Source: Aliishimia sp963721175
GTDB taxonomy: Bacteria; Pseudomonadota; Alphaproteobacteria; Rhodobacterales; Rhodobacteraceae
Assembly (NCBI GenBank): GCA_963721175.1
Contig: CAVRIG010000020.1
Span: 1-64,000 of the forward strand
Reading direction: 5' to 3'
Length of the DNA stretch: 64,000 nt
This document shows positions 18,105 through 27,537 of the stretch, one piece after another. The first letter of the stretch is position 1. The number at the start of each line of letters is the position of its first letter. The notes under the pieces were generated by a model. The model was not told where the DNA came from and did no database searches. It saw only the letters and a list, made by a program, of their open reading frames with translations. The translations under genes were made by a program, and so were the position numbers.

Positions 18105-19229
18105 CTATCCGTGATCCTCGGGGGTCTTTCCCGTCTGCCGCAGGCAAGCCACTCGATGCCGCGTGCGACGGCCGGCAAGGCCTTCGGCCCGGAATGCGGC
18201 CGGCGTGATGCCCATGCGACGCTTGAATTGCGTGTAGAAGTTGGATTTCGCGCCGAATCCGGCGGCGTAGATGATGTCCAGGAGCGGGCGATCGGGGTCC
18301 TCGTCGATGAGACGGGTGGCAAGCGATATTCTGCGGTCGTTGAGCAGGTCGGAAAAGCTCTGCCCGGCAACGCGGTTCACGGCGACGCTGACCGATCTCG
18401 CCGGGACGCCGAGGCGTCTGCTCACCCGGCTCAGGGTCAGCGAGTCGTCGGCAAGGATCTCGGGGTCGTCGAAGAAGGCGTCCAGGCGCGCGAAGAGAGC
18501 ATGATCGGCCGACCCGGGTCGCGGCTTGCCGTCTTCGCCGTCCTGCGGCGGTGCCCGTTCGGCGAGCATGTTGTAGACATGCTCGAAGAGCGACGGACGC
18601 CCCATGGCGCCGAGCAAGGCATATGAGACGAGGCCGAAGAACAGGGTCGTGGACAGCAGGAGCGGCAGCGACGCTTGGAATGCGCCTCCCCGCACCAATT
18701 CGGTGAAGATCGCAACCTCGAGGACCAGGCTGGCGCAGACCACCGCGATCACGATGCGCAACCAGACCATCGTCGTCCCCAGGTGGGGGCCGAGACTGCT
18801 GAAATGGCGCGCCCCGAGGCGATGCAGACCCGTCAGTGCCCAAAGATACACGCCATAGGTCACAAACAGGATCGGGTCGATCGCCCAGAATGCGCCGGCC
18901 AGGACGGAGGCAGTGACCGCCAGCATCGGCACCAGGTGCCACAAGATCGCGGGCCCCGGGCGACGGTCCGGGGCCGACCCGAGCGCGAAGTGCAGGTAGA
19001 GCGCGGGAAGCGAAGCTGCCCCGAGAACGGCGCGCCATGGTTGAAGCGCGGTGTCCGGCCAAAGCAGCGTTGCAAGCAGAAAGCCTGCGGAGACGGTCGT
19101 CAACCCGAAGAAGATGCCGAGCGCTGCCGAAGAGGCGCCATAGCGCCCCACCATCGCGACGCGGGCCATGAACAGCGCCATGACGGCGCCCAAGGACATC
19201 ATGGCCGCGAGCAAGGCGACATGCAGCAC
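18105..19229 (-). CDS. AraC-family regulator with N-terminal membrane domain
   Basis: This 374-residue protein has about seven hydrophobic segments in residues 1-215 (for example AAMMSLGAVMALFMARVAM and VWLRIVIAVVCASLVLEVAI). A cytoplasmic AraC-type DNA-binding region follows at about residues 255-350 (LSRVSRRLGVPARSVSVAVN, AAGFGAKSNFYTQFKRRMG). Membrane-anchored AraC regulators of this form sense envelope or external signals. It is read divergently from a secreted alpha/beta hydrolase across 148 bp that hold a perfect 24-bp palindrome, so it likely controls that gene and itself. Confidence 0.88.
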   Translation of the reverse strand: MLHVALLAAMMSLGAVMALFMARVAMVGRYGASSAALGIFFGLTTVSAGFLLATLLWPDTALQPWRAVLGAASLPALYLHFALGSAPDRRPGPAILWHLVPMLAVTASVLAGAFWAIDPILFVTYGVYLWALTGLHRLGARHFSSLGPHLGTTMVWLRIVIAVVCASLVLEVAIFTELVRGGAFQASLPLLLSTTLFFGLVSYALLGAMGRPSLFEHVYNMLAERAPPQDGEDGKPRPGSADHALFARLDAFFDDPEILADDSLTLSRVSRRLGVPARSVSVAVNRVAGQSFSDLLNDRRISLATRLIDEDPDRPLLDIIYAAGFGAKSNFYTQFKRRMGITPAAFRAEGLAGRRTRHRVACLRQTGKTPEDHG

Positions 19230-19296
19230 CGGAGATCCCCCTTCGTCGTGGCCCCTTCGCCCGTGTCCCGGATCGCGAAAGCGGGCGGCGATATGC

Positions 19297-19320
19297 CGTC
19301 CTCGATCGCGTTCGAGGACG
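19297..19320. promoter_or_regulatory. Perfect 24-bp palindrome in a divergent promoter region
   Basis: Arms CGTCCTCGA and TCGAGGACG flank the six bases TCGCGT. The palindrome lies 58 bp before the hydrolase start and 68 bp before the AraC-type regulator start. A dimeric regulator site is the simplest reading, although AraC proteins more often bind direct repeats. Confidence 0.6.
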
Positions 19321-19377
19321 CCCGATGAATGGCACCCCTGATAGGCGCCGGGTCAGGCAAATGAAAGGAGCCCATTC

Positions 19378-20484
19378 ATGAAACCCCTCCATTCACTCAC
19401 CGTTCTGGCCCTCGGCTTGGCATCCGCAGCCGCTTGGGCGCAGGAGTCCCGTCCGGTCGTGACCCAGGATGCCAACTCCGTCCCCGCCAGTTTCGCGCCG
19501 GAGCGAACCGGCGACTACGAAGCCGGATTGCGCAAGCTCTCGGTCGTCGACGACCGGAGCGACCGTGCCCTCGAAGGGCTGATCTGGTATCCGGCAGAGG
19601 CCGGCGAACCCATGACCTTGGACTTCAGGAGCGAGGTGTGGGTCGGTTCGGAGGTCATCTGGGATACTCAAGCAGCCGACGGGCCCTTCCCGATCATCGT
19701 TCTGTCCCACGGCATGTTCGGCAACTCACGAAACCAGGCCTGGTTTGCGGCCTCCATGGCCCGGCGGGGATATGTCGTGGCCGCAATCGACCACCCGGGA
19801 ACATCCACCTGGTCGCGTGACCCGGACCAGCGCCGCGCGCTCTGGGAGCGCTCGCGCGACATCACCCGGCTGATCGACTTCGCGCTCTCGCCGGGTGGAG
19901 TTCCGGTGCGGGTCGATCCCGACCGGGTCTTCATGGCGGGGCATTCACTGGGCGGGTTCACCGCGCTGTCCTTGGCTGGCGCGCAGTTTGACGCGGCGCG
20001 TCTCGAACGGTTCTGCGGGGCAAATGCCGGCGAGATGGTGTGCGGGATCTTCGACGACTGGGACATCGCGGAAACGCACCAGGACCGCGAACGGATGGAG
20101 GCCGATCTCTCCGACGGCAGGATCCGGGCATTCGCGGTCTTCGATCTTGGCGGAACCCAGAGTTTCTCGGAGGAAAGCCTTGGCCGCATCCACCGGCCGT
20201 TGCTTGTATTTGGGGCCCCGATCATGAACTCGGGCCTGACGCTCGATATCGAATCCCGTGCGCTTGTCGAGGCGCTGCCGTCCGGGAGTTTCCGCTATGT
20301 CGAGCCGGCAACGCTGACCCATTTCGATTTCTTCAACCTGTGCAAGCCAGGCGGCTACGACCTTCTCGCCAGGGAAGAGCCGGGCGACGAGATCATTTGC
20401 GAAGACGGCGGCGCCCACAGAGCGGCCATGCACGAGATGATCCTCGACGAGGTGACGGCGTTCTTCACCAAGAGCCTGCAATGA
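19378..20484 (+). CDS. Secreted alpha/beta hydrolase (PAF-acetylhydrolase/dienelactone-hydrolase-like)
   Basis: This 368-residue protein starts after AAAGGAGCC and has a Sec signal peptide (LTVLALGLASAAAWA, cut before QES). The fold shows as IIVLSHGMFGNSRNQ (oxyanion region), nucleophile elbow GHSLGG, and a C-terminal THFDFFNL His region. Cys pairs suit a periplasmic protein. Relatives hydrolyse short-chain esters, including platelet-activating-factor-like lipids. It is probably controlled by the divergent membrane-bound AraC regulator. Its natural substrate is unknown. Confidence 0.85.
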   Translation: MKPLHSLTVLALGLASAAAWAQESRPVVTQDANSVPASFAPERTGDYEAGLRKLSVVDDRSDRALEGLIWYPAEAGEPMTLDFRSEVWVGSEVIWDTQAADGPFPIIVLSHGMFGNSRNQAWFAASMARRGYVVAAIDHPGTSTWSRDPDQRRALWERSRDITRLIDFALSPGGVPVRVDPDRVFMAGHSLGGFTALSLAGAQFDAARLERFCGANAGEMVCGIFDDWDIAETHQDRERMEADLSDGRIRAFAVFDLGGTQSFSEESLGRIHRPLLVFGAPIMNSGLTLDIESRALVEALPSGSFRYVEPATLTHFDFFNLCKPGGYDLLAREEPGDEIICEDGGAHRAAMHEMILDEVTAFFTKSLQ

Positions 20485-20491
20485 AGCGGTC

Positions 20492-20516
20492 GGTCGCACG
20501 GAACATCCGTGCGGCC
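20492..20516 (+). terminator. Hairpin after the hydrolase gene
   Basis: An 11-bp stem (GGTCGCACGGA with TCCGTGCGGCC, one wobble pair) and a 3-base loop start eight bases after the stop codon. There is no T run. Confidence 0.6.
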
Positions 20517-20949
20517 GAACTCCGGACACTCCCGGGGTCGGCCTCGGTATCAACAACTCCGGAGCGCGTGGCCACCAGCGCGTCGTATCGAGCCGCATCG
20601 CTTTGGCAACGCTGGTCCGCGGCGTCTGAGTTTGCCGGTCACCCGCAGTTGCAGGCGTAGCGAGGGTCTGCTCCGACCGATTTTGCACCCGCAGCGAAAG
20701 GCTGCAACTCCGGTTCATGCCATGGCGGCTCTGAGGCAGTCGAAGGTCCCAGCTGGCCGTCATCGGCTGCTGCGAGCCTCCTTCGCGCGCGGCAGTTTCT
20801 GGTTCTCACTGCAAATGCGAGGTGGAAATGCTGCAAAGCCGCAAGCCGACATTGAATCCGTTTTGAAGCCGGGATTGTCATTGCGCTGTCGCATTGGAAC
20901 CTTTTCGTTGAGACGCGCCTGATCAAATTCATTCCTTGTATTGACGCCG
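20517..20949. other. Intergenic, no gene seen
   Basis: About 430 bases with only poorly conserved short frames on either strand. The stretch 20640-20850 is rich in short GC motifs and could be a dispersed non-coding repeat, but no second copy is in the window. Confidence 0.4.
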
Positions 20950-21537
20950 CTATGCATCCGCGAACAAACTCAGCGAAAACCACTCTGAAAAGGCGCGGAT
21001 TTCGTTCTCCTTGCCGTCGAGGCGGAGATCCTCTTCGTCGACTGCCGCTCCGAGGGATCTGTGGCCCAGCCAGACTTCGACGAGCGTGCGAATGTGGCCG
21101 CAGACCCAGAGGTCGACGGTGAAGCCCGGGTCGCGGGCGCAGATGTCGACGTCTTCGGGCGCGAAGATCAGCCAGTAGCGCTGTTTCGCGGGCTCCACGC
21201 CTTCGAGGCGGAATTCGACCACTCGGCGCGCGGACACGCGCCGCACGGCGTTCAGCCTGGTGCGCCGGAGCTCCCACATGAGGATGTCGGGGTCGAGGTT
21301 CTTCGCATCGGTGATCCGCGACAGCACGCCCGCCTTTTCCGGCTCCCGGAGCCGCCGGGAGAGCGAGCGCGGTCGAAATGCGGGGCACGCTCTGCCGGAT
21401 CTCCGTGTATCGGGTGGCGCCGCAGCAGAGAGCTCGGATGACGGGCGGTGTCCAGCGTTCGCACAGGACCTCGGCCGCGACGGCGATCGGGCAATACTGG
21501 TCCGCTTTTGGGGAAAGGACATGATTTCGCACCGACC
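20950..21537 (-). pseudogene. HxlR-family winged-helix regulator, frameshifted
   Basis: The upstream frame reads ADQYCPIAVAAEVLCERWTP then RYTEIRQSVPRIS, the hallmark start of the HxlR winged helix. The frame changes near 21355 and goes on as LSRRLREPEKAGVLSRI, ending at 20950 after a roughly 100-residue extension (VDLWVCGHIRTLVEVWLGH). HxlR proteins are small aromatic- or redox-responsive regulators; the C-terminal extension is like the longer HxlR subgroup. A possible GTG start is at 21537. The region upstream is an acyl-CoA dehydrogenase scrap, so the promoter is lost. Confidence 0.75.
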
Positions 21538-21798
21538 GTCGCGCTGGCCTGGGACGTTCTCGTGCGCAAGACGCTTGCCGCAAATGCAGTGATCGGTGTG
21601 GGCGAGAAGGCCATGGAGCTTGCGGGTGGTCGCGGGTTCATGCGGAAGGCAGGGATCGAGCGGCTGCTGCGGGACCTGCATGGCGCCCAGTTCCACCCGC
21701 TCCCCGAGGCGCGTCAGCTTCTGTTCACCGGGCGCGTTGCCCTCGGGCTCGACCCCATCACAAACGAAATGGACCAGAGTGAGGCCCGAGCCGCGTGA
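21525..21798 (+). pseudogene. Acyl-CoA dehydrogenase, C-terminal fragment
   Basis: The plus strand reads VGEKAMELAGGRGFMRKAGI, ERLLRDLHGAQFHPLPEARQ and LLFTGRVALGLDP, typical of the C-terminal domain of acyl-CoA dehydrogenases. The N-terminal FAD and acyl-CoA binding domains are missing. It meets the start of the HxlR pseudogene, which reads the other way, so a rearrangement joined the two. Confidence 0.8.
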
Positions 21799-21908
21799 GG
21801 CGTCGGGATGGGGCGGTGCCGCCGCCCCATCGGCTGATCTCCCGACCGGACTCCCGCCATGGAAATCGACGACGCCAGGAGGAGTGCGTCGCACCGGTTC
21901 CGGCAGTT

Positions 21909-22904
21909 TCATCTGTTGCCGGTAGGCCGCGGGAGAAAAACCATGGTCACGCGCTTGAATAGCCGTCTGAAGAAGGTCGGATCGACATAGCCGACCCGCG
22001 CTCCGATCTCCTCCACCGTATCTCTGGTCCGTTCCAGCCTGCGCCTTGCTTCCTCGACACGCAGGCGCTGCACATAGTCCATCGGGCTGAAGCCGGTGGC
22101 CTCGCGAAACCGCCGCTTGAATGTGCGCGGTGCCACGCCGCTATGTGACACCACCGCTTCCACCGGTGTCTCGCAGGGGAAATGCCCGGCCAGCCAGTCC
22201 TGCGCCTCGCGCACCATCGCGTCGCCGTGGTCGAATGACGGGACGAAGGCAAAGTAGAGCGCCTGCCCGTCATTGTGTGCCTTCAGAGCAAAGAACTTCG
22301 CCATTTCGACCGCCGTCGCGGCGCTGGTGTAGCGGGTGATCAGGTAAAGCACGAGATCGTGCCAGGTCGTAGCACCCCCGGACGAGACGAATTCCTCCCG
22401 CGGGCCGTCGGTGACCAGAACGTGCTCCGGACACAGGTCGATCTCCGGATAGGCCTGCCGGCAGATATCGAGGAGTTGCGGATGCAGCGTCGCGTGCCGC
22501 CCATCGAAGAGGCCGGTTTCGCCCAGCAGCAGCAGCCCGGTGCAGGCCGAGACCAGCACGCTGCCCTGATCGTGCATCCTGCGGATCCAGCGCACCAGTT
22601 CGTCATACCGCCCCTTGTGCCATTTCTGGTCGGCGGGCATCAGTGACGGCGCAATGACGATATCCGTGCGTGGCACCTCGCTCACCGGACGGCCGGACAG
22701 CGACAGGCCGCTGACCATTTTCACACTGGTGCCGGTCTCGGTGACGACCTCGGCGCGAAAGGGCGGTGTCTGCGGCAGGTCCGGCATGGTCTGCGCCAGG
22801 ACCGGCATGGAGTTCAGGACGTCATAGATCCCGGTGACCGTGGACAGCATCGCGTCCGGCACCGCAAGGATCGAAACGTGGCGTGTGCGGGCGTTTTCCG
22901 GCAT
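21909..22904 (-). CDS. GlxA-family regulator (DJ-1/PfpI plus AraC HTH)
   Basis: The start at 22904 (MPENARTRHVSILAVPDAM, preceded by GGAAAGGG) gives 331 residues; an upstream ATG at 22949 is less likely. The DJ-1/PfpI domain covers residues 8-180 (VSACTGLLLLGETGLFDG holds the nucleophile-elbow Cys). The AraC domain follows (VAPRTFKRRFREATGFSPMD, VGYVDPTFFRRLFKR). The last eleven residues depart from the family consensus, so the extreme C-terminus may be altered by a small deletion. The next genes upstream read away from it, so it may act on the 23088-24306 genes. Confidence 0.82.
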   Translation of the reverse strand: MPENARTRHVSILAVPDAMLSTVTGIYDVLNSMPVLAQTMPDLPQTPPFRAEVVTETGTSVKMVSGLSLSGRPVSEVPRTDIVIAPSLMPADQKWHKGRYDELVRWIRRMHDQGSVLVSACTGLLLLGETGLFDGRHATLHPQLLDICRQAYPEIDLCPEHVLVTDGPREEFVSSGGATTWHDLVLYLITRYTSAATAVEMAKFFALKAHNDGQALYFAFVPSFDHGDAMVREAQDWLAGHFPCETPVEAVVSHSGVAPRTFKRRFREATGFSPMDYVQRLRVEEARRRLERTRDTVEEIGARVGYVDPTFFRRLFKRVTMVFLPRPTGNR

Positions 22905-23087
22905 GGCACCCTTTCCGCGCCGGGCGTGTCCGGATGGCCCGGATGGCATCCAGGACCGCGCATTTTCGCGGGATTCTTCGTGCCCATGGCACGTTCGACC
23001 CGCCTTTGGCGCGTCTGTCTCTTACCATATCGCCCCCGGTCCGTCAAAATCAGGGGCGAATTCATACCGTGATGAAAGGAGATCTCG

Positions 23088-23305
23088 ATGCTCGACCAGA
23101 CGAACCCATCACAGGAACTCGTCGATGCCGACACGGCGTCTGGTCAAACGAGGACGAACTCGCGGCGACCAACGAGAAATCTCTCGCGGTAGGAGAACAG
23201 ATGAAGGACCGGCTCCGCTGGATCCGCAGCTACGCCGTGACCGAGGAAGACGGCAGGATCGGATCCGTGTGCATCTACGAGGCCAGCGACCGCGAGGCGA
23301 AACGA
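23088..23305 (+). pseudogene. DUF4242 (SCO4226-type nickel-binding) protein, broken
   Basis: A good start (AAAGGAGATCTCG before ATG 23088) leads into MLDQTNPSQELVDADTASG. A one-base shift near 23140 moves the frame to WSNEDELAATNEKSLAVGEQ, then RLRWIRSYAVTEEDG and SVCIYEAS, all typical of DUF4242. The usual C-terminal AIRAHA-type segment is replaced by the start of the hydrolase gene that follows. The gene has lost both its frame and its end. Confidence 0.6.
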
Positions 23306-23938
23306 ATGCCGTTCATATTCGATGGCGAGGAGCCTGGAGTGCACATGATCCTGCTCGGCCATGGCGCCGGCGCTCCGATGGACTCGGAGTTCATGCAGCA
23401 GATCGCGGCCGAGCTTGCAGCGCGACAGTGCCGGGTGGCGCGGTTCGAGTTTGCCTACATGGCCGAGCGGCGGCATGGCGGCACGCGCCGGCCGCCGCCA
23501 AAGATCGAGAAGCTCCTGGACGAGTATCGGGCCGCGGTTGCAGAGCTCGGAAAGGTGGAGAAACTCGTGATCGGGGGCAAGTCGATGGGGGGCCGGGTGG
23601 CCAGCATGGTCGCGGACGAGCTTTGGACCGAAGGCCGGATCGCGGGACTTCTGTGCCTCGGCTACCCGTTCCACCCGGCGGGAGCGCCGGAGCGGTTGCG
23701 CACGAGCCATCTCGTCGGAATCAAGACACCGACCCTGATTTGCCAAGGCACGCGCGACAAGCTCGGCTCCCGCGAGGAGGTGGCTGGCTACGCGCTATCG
23801 GACAGGATCGAGCTCTTCTGGCTGGAGGACGGCGACCACGACCTGAAGCCGCGCAAGCGGGTCAGCGGCGAGACCCAGGAGGCGCATCTTCGTCGGGTTG
23901 CCGAGCGGGTCGCAGCCTGGGGCCGTGGGTTGGGATGA
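23306..23938 (+). CDS. Alpha/beta hydrolase of the Tex30/KANL3 type
   Basis: The ATG at 23306 (MPFIFDGEEPGVHMILL) gives 210 residues, the family size; the frame is open further upstream because it joins the DUF4242 remnant. Landmarks are GHGAGAPMDSEFMQ, FEFAYMAERR, the nucleophile elbow GGKSMGGR and the C-terminal EDGDHDLKP with the catalytic His. Bacterial members are predicted hydrolases without known substrate. The stop overlaps the DUF4186 start, so the two are translationally coupled. The lack of a clear ribosome binding site suggests that translation once ran on from the DUF4242 gene. Confidence 0.82.
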   Translation: MPFIFDGEEPGVHMILLGHGAGAPMDSEFMQQIAAELAARQCRVARFEFAYMAERRHGGTRRPPPKIEKLLDEYRAAVAELGKVEKLVIGGKSMGGRVASMVADELWTEGRIAGLLCLGYPFHPAGAPERLRTSHLVGIKTPTLICQGTRDKLGSREEVAGYALSDRIELFWLEDGDHDLKPRKRVSGETQEAHLRRVAERVAAWGRGLG

Positions 23939-24306
23939 TGGCGCGGGATCTGGGCCCGCTCCTTCACCGCCTCTCGCGATCCACATTTCGGGCGCGGTTC
24001 CGACTCGGCGAGAAGGAGAAGACATACCTGGAGGCCAAAGGGGTGGAGGTGATCCGGTCGCATGCGGCCGATTTCGTCGCCCGGCGTCTCGCCCCGGCCA
24101 AACCGAGGAATGACGGCAGGCAGACGCCGATGCGCGGCCATCCCGTCTTCATAGCGCAGCATCCCACGGCGACCTGCTGCCGGTCCTGCCTCGCCAAGTG
24201 GCACGGTATCCCGGCGGGCCGGGCGCTCTCGGAAGACGAGCAGGCCTACGTGGTTGATGTCCTGATGGAGTGGCTGAGACGGCGACCCGAATGGGTCCGT
24301 CGCTGA
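23935..24306 (+). CDS. DUF4186-family protein
   Basis: Starting at the ATGATG that overlaps the hydrolase stop, the 123-residue product ends in VVDVLMEWLRRRPEW. The conserved core is GHPVFIAQHPTATCCRSCLA followed by KWHGIPAGRALSEDEQAYVV. Paired Cys and several His suggest a metal site, but the DUF4186 family has no known role. Overlap with the hydrolase gene suggests a joint function. Confidence 0.8.
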   Translation: MMARDLGPLLHRLSRSTFRARFRLGEKEKTYLEAKGVEVIRSHAADFVARRLAPAKPRNDGRQTPMRGHPVFIAQHPTATCCRSCLAKWHGIPAGRALSEDEQAYVVDVLMEWLRRRPEWVRR

Positions 24307-24562
24307 TTGGTTCTGATCATGCGCAGGTGGCCACGGAAGCGCGCCGGACTGCGGGTCGAGTGTCCTCTCTGACAGGAGATGCCTCGGAAAGGGCCGGTTG
24401 GGCCTGGCTTGGGCAGGACCCTGGTCCCACGGAGTTGAGCCCAATCCTGCTTGATGGGTTCCTGCTCGACAGTTAGAGATCCATGTCGTCACGCGCCTCA
24501 GGGGAGTCTTGCCACTGGGTCATGACAAGATGGACGCGCCCTGACGGGAGGAGAGGACTGAC

Positions 24563-26918
24563 ATGGATCGCTCGACGCGCATCAACCAAGCCATCGGCCA
24601 AGAGATCGGGGCGACCGCCGCCCAGGTCGCGGCTGCGGCAAAGCTTCTCGACGAGGGTGCCACCGTTCCCTTCATCGCACGCTACCGCAAGGAGGCGACT
24701 GGTGGGCTCGACGACACGCAATTGCGCAACTTGTCGGACCGCCTGACCTACTTGCGCGAGTTCGATGACCGGCGCGCAGCGATCCTGAAATCGATCGGCG
24801 AACAGGACAAGCTCACCGCCGAACTCGCCAAGGCGATCGACGCCGCGACAACGAAGTCCGAGCTCGAGGACATCTACCTGCCCTACAAGCCCAAGCGGCG
24901 CACCAAGGCGATGATCGCGCGGGAGAAGGGGCTTGAACCGCTCCGCGATGCAATCCTGGCCAACCGCGACAAGGATCCGGAGGTCGCTCGCTGCCGCCTT
25001 TGTTGGGAGAAGACGTCGCCGACACAAAGGAAGCTCTCGAGGGCGCGCGCGACATCCTCACCGAGGAGCTGGCCGAGACGGCCGATCTGCTCGGTGATCT
25101 CCGCAGCTATCTCAAGAAGGAGGCGGTTGTCACCGCGAAGGTCGTGAAGGGCAAGGAAGAAGAGGGCGCGAAGTTCTCCGATTACTTCAACCGCACCGAG
25201 CCTTGGGCCGCCATGCCGTCGCACCGTGCCCTGGCGCTGATGCGTGCTGTCAGCGAGGGTTTTGTCAGGTTCGACATCGGACCCGACGCGGAGGTCGGCA
25301 AGCCGCGCTGCGAGAGCATGGTGGCGGCCCGGCTGCACCCGACCGGCACCGGGCCGGGCGATCGCTGGCTCCGCGACGTCGCCGCCTACGCCTGGAAGAC
25401 GCGGCTCTCGACCGCGATGACGACCGACCTGCTGGCGGACCTGCGGGCGCGCGCTCATGAAGAGGCTATCGCGGTCTTCGCGCGCAATCTCAAGGATCTG
25501 CTCCTTGCGGCGCCGGCTGGCGCCCGCCCGACGCTGGGGCTGGATCCCGGGATCCGCACTGGGGTGAAAGCCGCTGTGATCGACGCCACCGGCAAGGTCC
25601 TCGCGACCGCCACGCTCTACCCATTCCAACCCCGAATGGATCTGCGCGGTGCGCAGGCGAAGATCCTCGAGCTGGTTAAGCGGCACGATATCGAACTCAT
25701 CGCCATCGGGAACGGCACCGCGTCGCGCGAGACCGGCAAGATGGTCGAGGAGACGCTCAAGGCGCTGCCCAAAGGGACGAGGCGCCCCACGCAAGTCACC
25801 GTCAGCGAGGCCGGTGCCTCGGTGTATTCCGCCTCGGAACTTGCCGCGAAGGAGTTTCCCGCATCTCGATGTGTCGCTCCGCGGCGCGGTGTCGATCGCG
25901 CGCCGCCTCCAGGACCCGCTCTCCGAGCTCGTGAAGATCGAGCCGAAGGCCATCGGCGTCGGGCAATACCAGCACGACGTCGACCAGCGGCGGCTCGCCA
26001 AGGCGCTCGAAGCCGTCGTCGAGGATGCGGTGAACGCCGTTGGTGTCGATCTCAACACCGCCTCCGCCACGCTGCTCTCCCATGTCGCGGGTCTCACGCC
26101 CAGCCTCGCTGCGAACATCGTCGCGCACCGCGATCAGAACGGGCCACTTCCGCGCACGCAAGGATCTGCTGAAGGTGAAGGGCCTCGGCCCGAAGGCGTT
26201 CGAGCAATGCGCCGGGTTCCTGCGGATCCGCGACGGCAAGGAGCCGCTCGATGCCTCGAGCGTGCACCCGGAGGCCTACGGTCTTGCCCGCCAGATCGTG
26301 ATCGCCTGCGGTCGGGATCTGCGCGCGATCCAGTCGAACCCGAACTCGCTGAGGCGCGTGAAGCCGGAGACCTTCGTGACCGACCAGTTCGGCCTGCCCA
26401 CCGTGCGCGACATCCTCCAGGAGCTGGAGAAGCCCGGTCGCGATCCGCGTCCGAGCTTCAAGACGGCAACCTTTGCCGAGGGCGTGGACGACATCGCCGA
26501 CTTGCGGGAGGGGATGCGCCTTGAGGGGACGGTCACGAATGTTGCGGCCTTCGGCGCCTTCGTCGACATCGGCGTGCACCAGGACGGCCTCGTCCATGTC
26601 AGCCAGCTCGCCGACCGGTTCGTGAAGGACCCGCACGAGGTGGTGAAGGCCGGCGACGTGGTGCAGGTGCGCGTGACCGAGGTGGACGTCGCCCGAAAGC
26701 GCATCGGCCTCAGCATGCGTGCCGACGGCGGGGCGTCGGCCAAGGAAGAACGCAATGCCCGCGCGTCAACCGAGCAGGCTGCGCGGGCAATGCCGGATCG
26801 CGAGGCGGTCCGTAAACCCGGCACACCGCGCCGCGGCACGGCGAACAAGCCTGCCAAGGACGGAGAACGGCCTGGTGCCTTGGGGTCGGCTCTGCTTGAC
26901 GCGATGAAGAAGCACTGA
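24563..26918 (+). pseudogene. tex: Tex-family RNA-binding transcription accessory protein, several frameshifts
   Basis: The four pieces joined give about 780 residues, the size of Tex. Order of domains: N-terminal helical part (AAKLLDEGATVPFIARYRKE), YqgF/RNase H-like part (LGLDPGIRTGVKAAVID), helix-hairpin-helix region (LLKVKGLGPKAFEQCAGFLR) and S1 domain (LEGTVTNVAAFGAFVDIGVH). The frame breaks near 25000 (a repeated CGCT plus another indel), near 25860 (extra G) and near 26150 (extra C). Tex is a near-universal housekeeping protein, so an intact copy elsewhere or sequencing error should be considered. AGGAGAGGACTGAC precedes the start. Confidence 0.9.
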
Positions 26919-27537
26919 CCTGCAATTCACCGGCCAGCCTGTCTTCATCGGCAAATCGGAAACCGTGACTTCTTTTTGTGTGTGTTGCAAATCGCCTTGG
27001 TCGGCAGCGCGGCTCTTCTATCAGTTCGCCGCAATGTCGAAATCTCTACTGCCGCAACACGACCACCCGAAGGTCGGGCGGCAAGCGGTTGTTCGTTGCG
27101 GTGTCGCGGCACCAGTAAGTCTGTCCAGAAGAGGTCATTGGTTCTCCTTGTAAGACCCTCCAAATTCGGCGCCGAAGTTGGCTTCAGCGTTGAAGATGAA
27201 CATCGCCGATCCACTGGCGGAGCGGACAATGCCACACAAAGCTGATTTGCAGCGAAAGTGATTGGACAGGCGTAGAGGACTGTCTTTCCCGGCTCACTCA
27301 GGCAAGTGCCTTCGCATCGATGGCAGATGAACAGGCGACGTGGGGCGAGCGTTTGGCGGGCCGCAATCAACGCGGCGACGGTTCCAGGTCCGGGAAGGCC
27401 AGCACCTGATCGGGAGGAAGTTGGGCGCGGATCCCGATGTCTGCGGCCGACTGGTCCGGTTCGGCTACCCCCGGCAGCTTAACCTTTCGGAAATCACCGA
27501 GGCGTACGGTCACCTCTTCGGTTTTCGGAGGGAAACA
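26919..27537. other. Intergenic, no gene recognised
   Basis: These 619 bases are less GC-rich than their surroundings. The longest frames (minus 26945-27370 and the plus-strand lead-in to the RTX gene) show no family motif. It may be remains of a lost gene or a long upstream region for the RTX gene. Confidence 0.4.
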
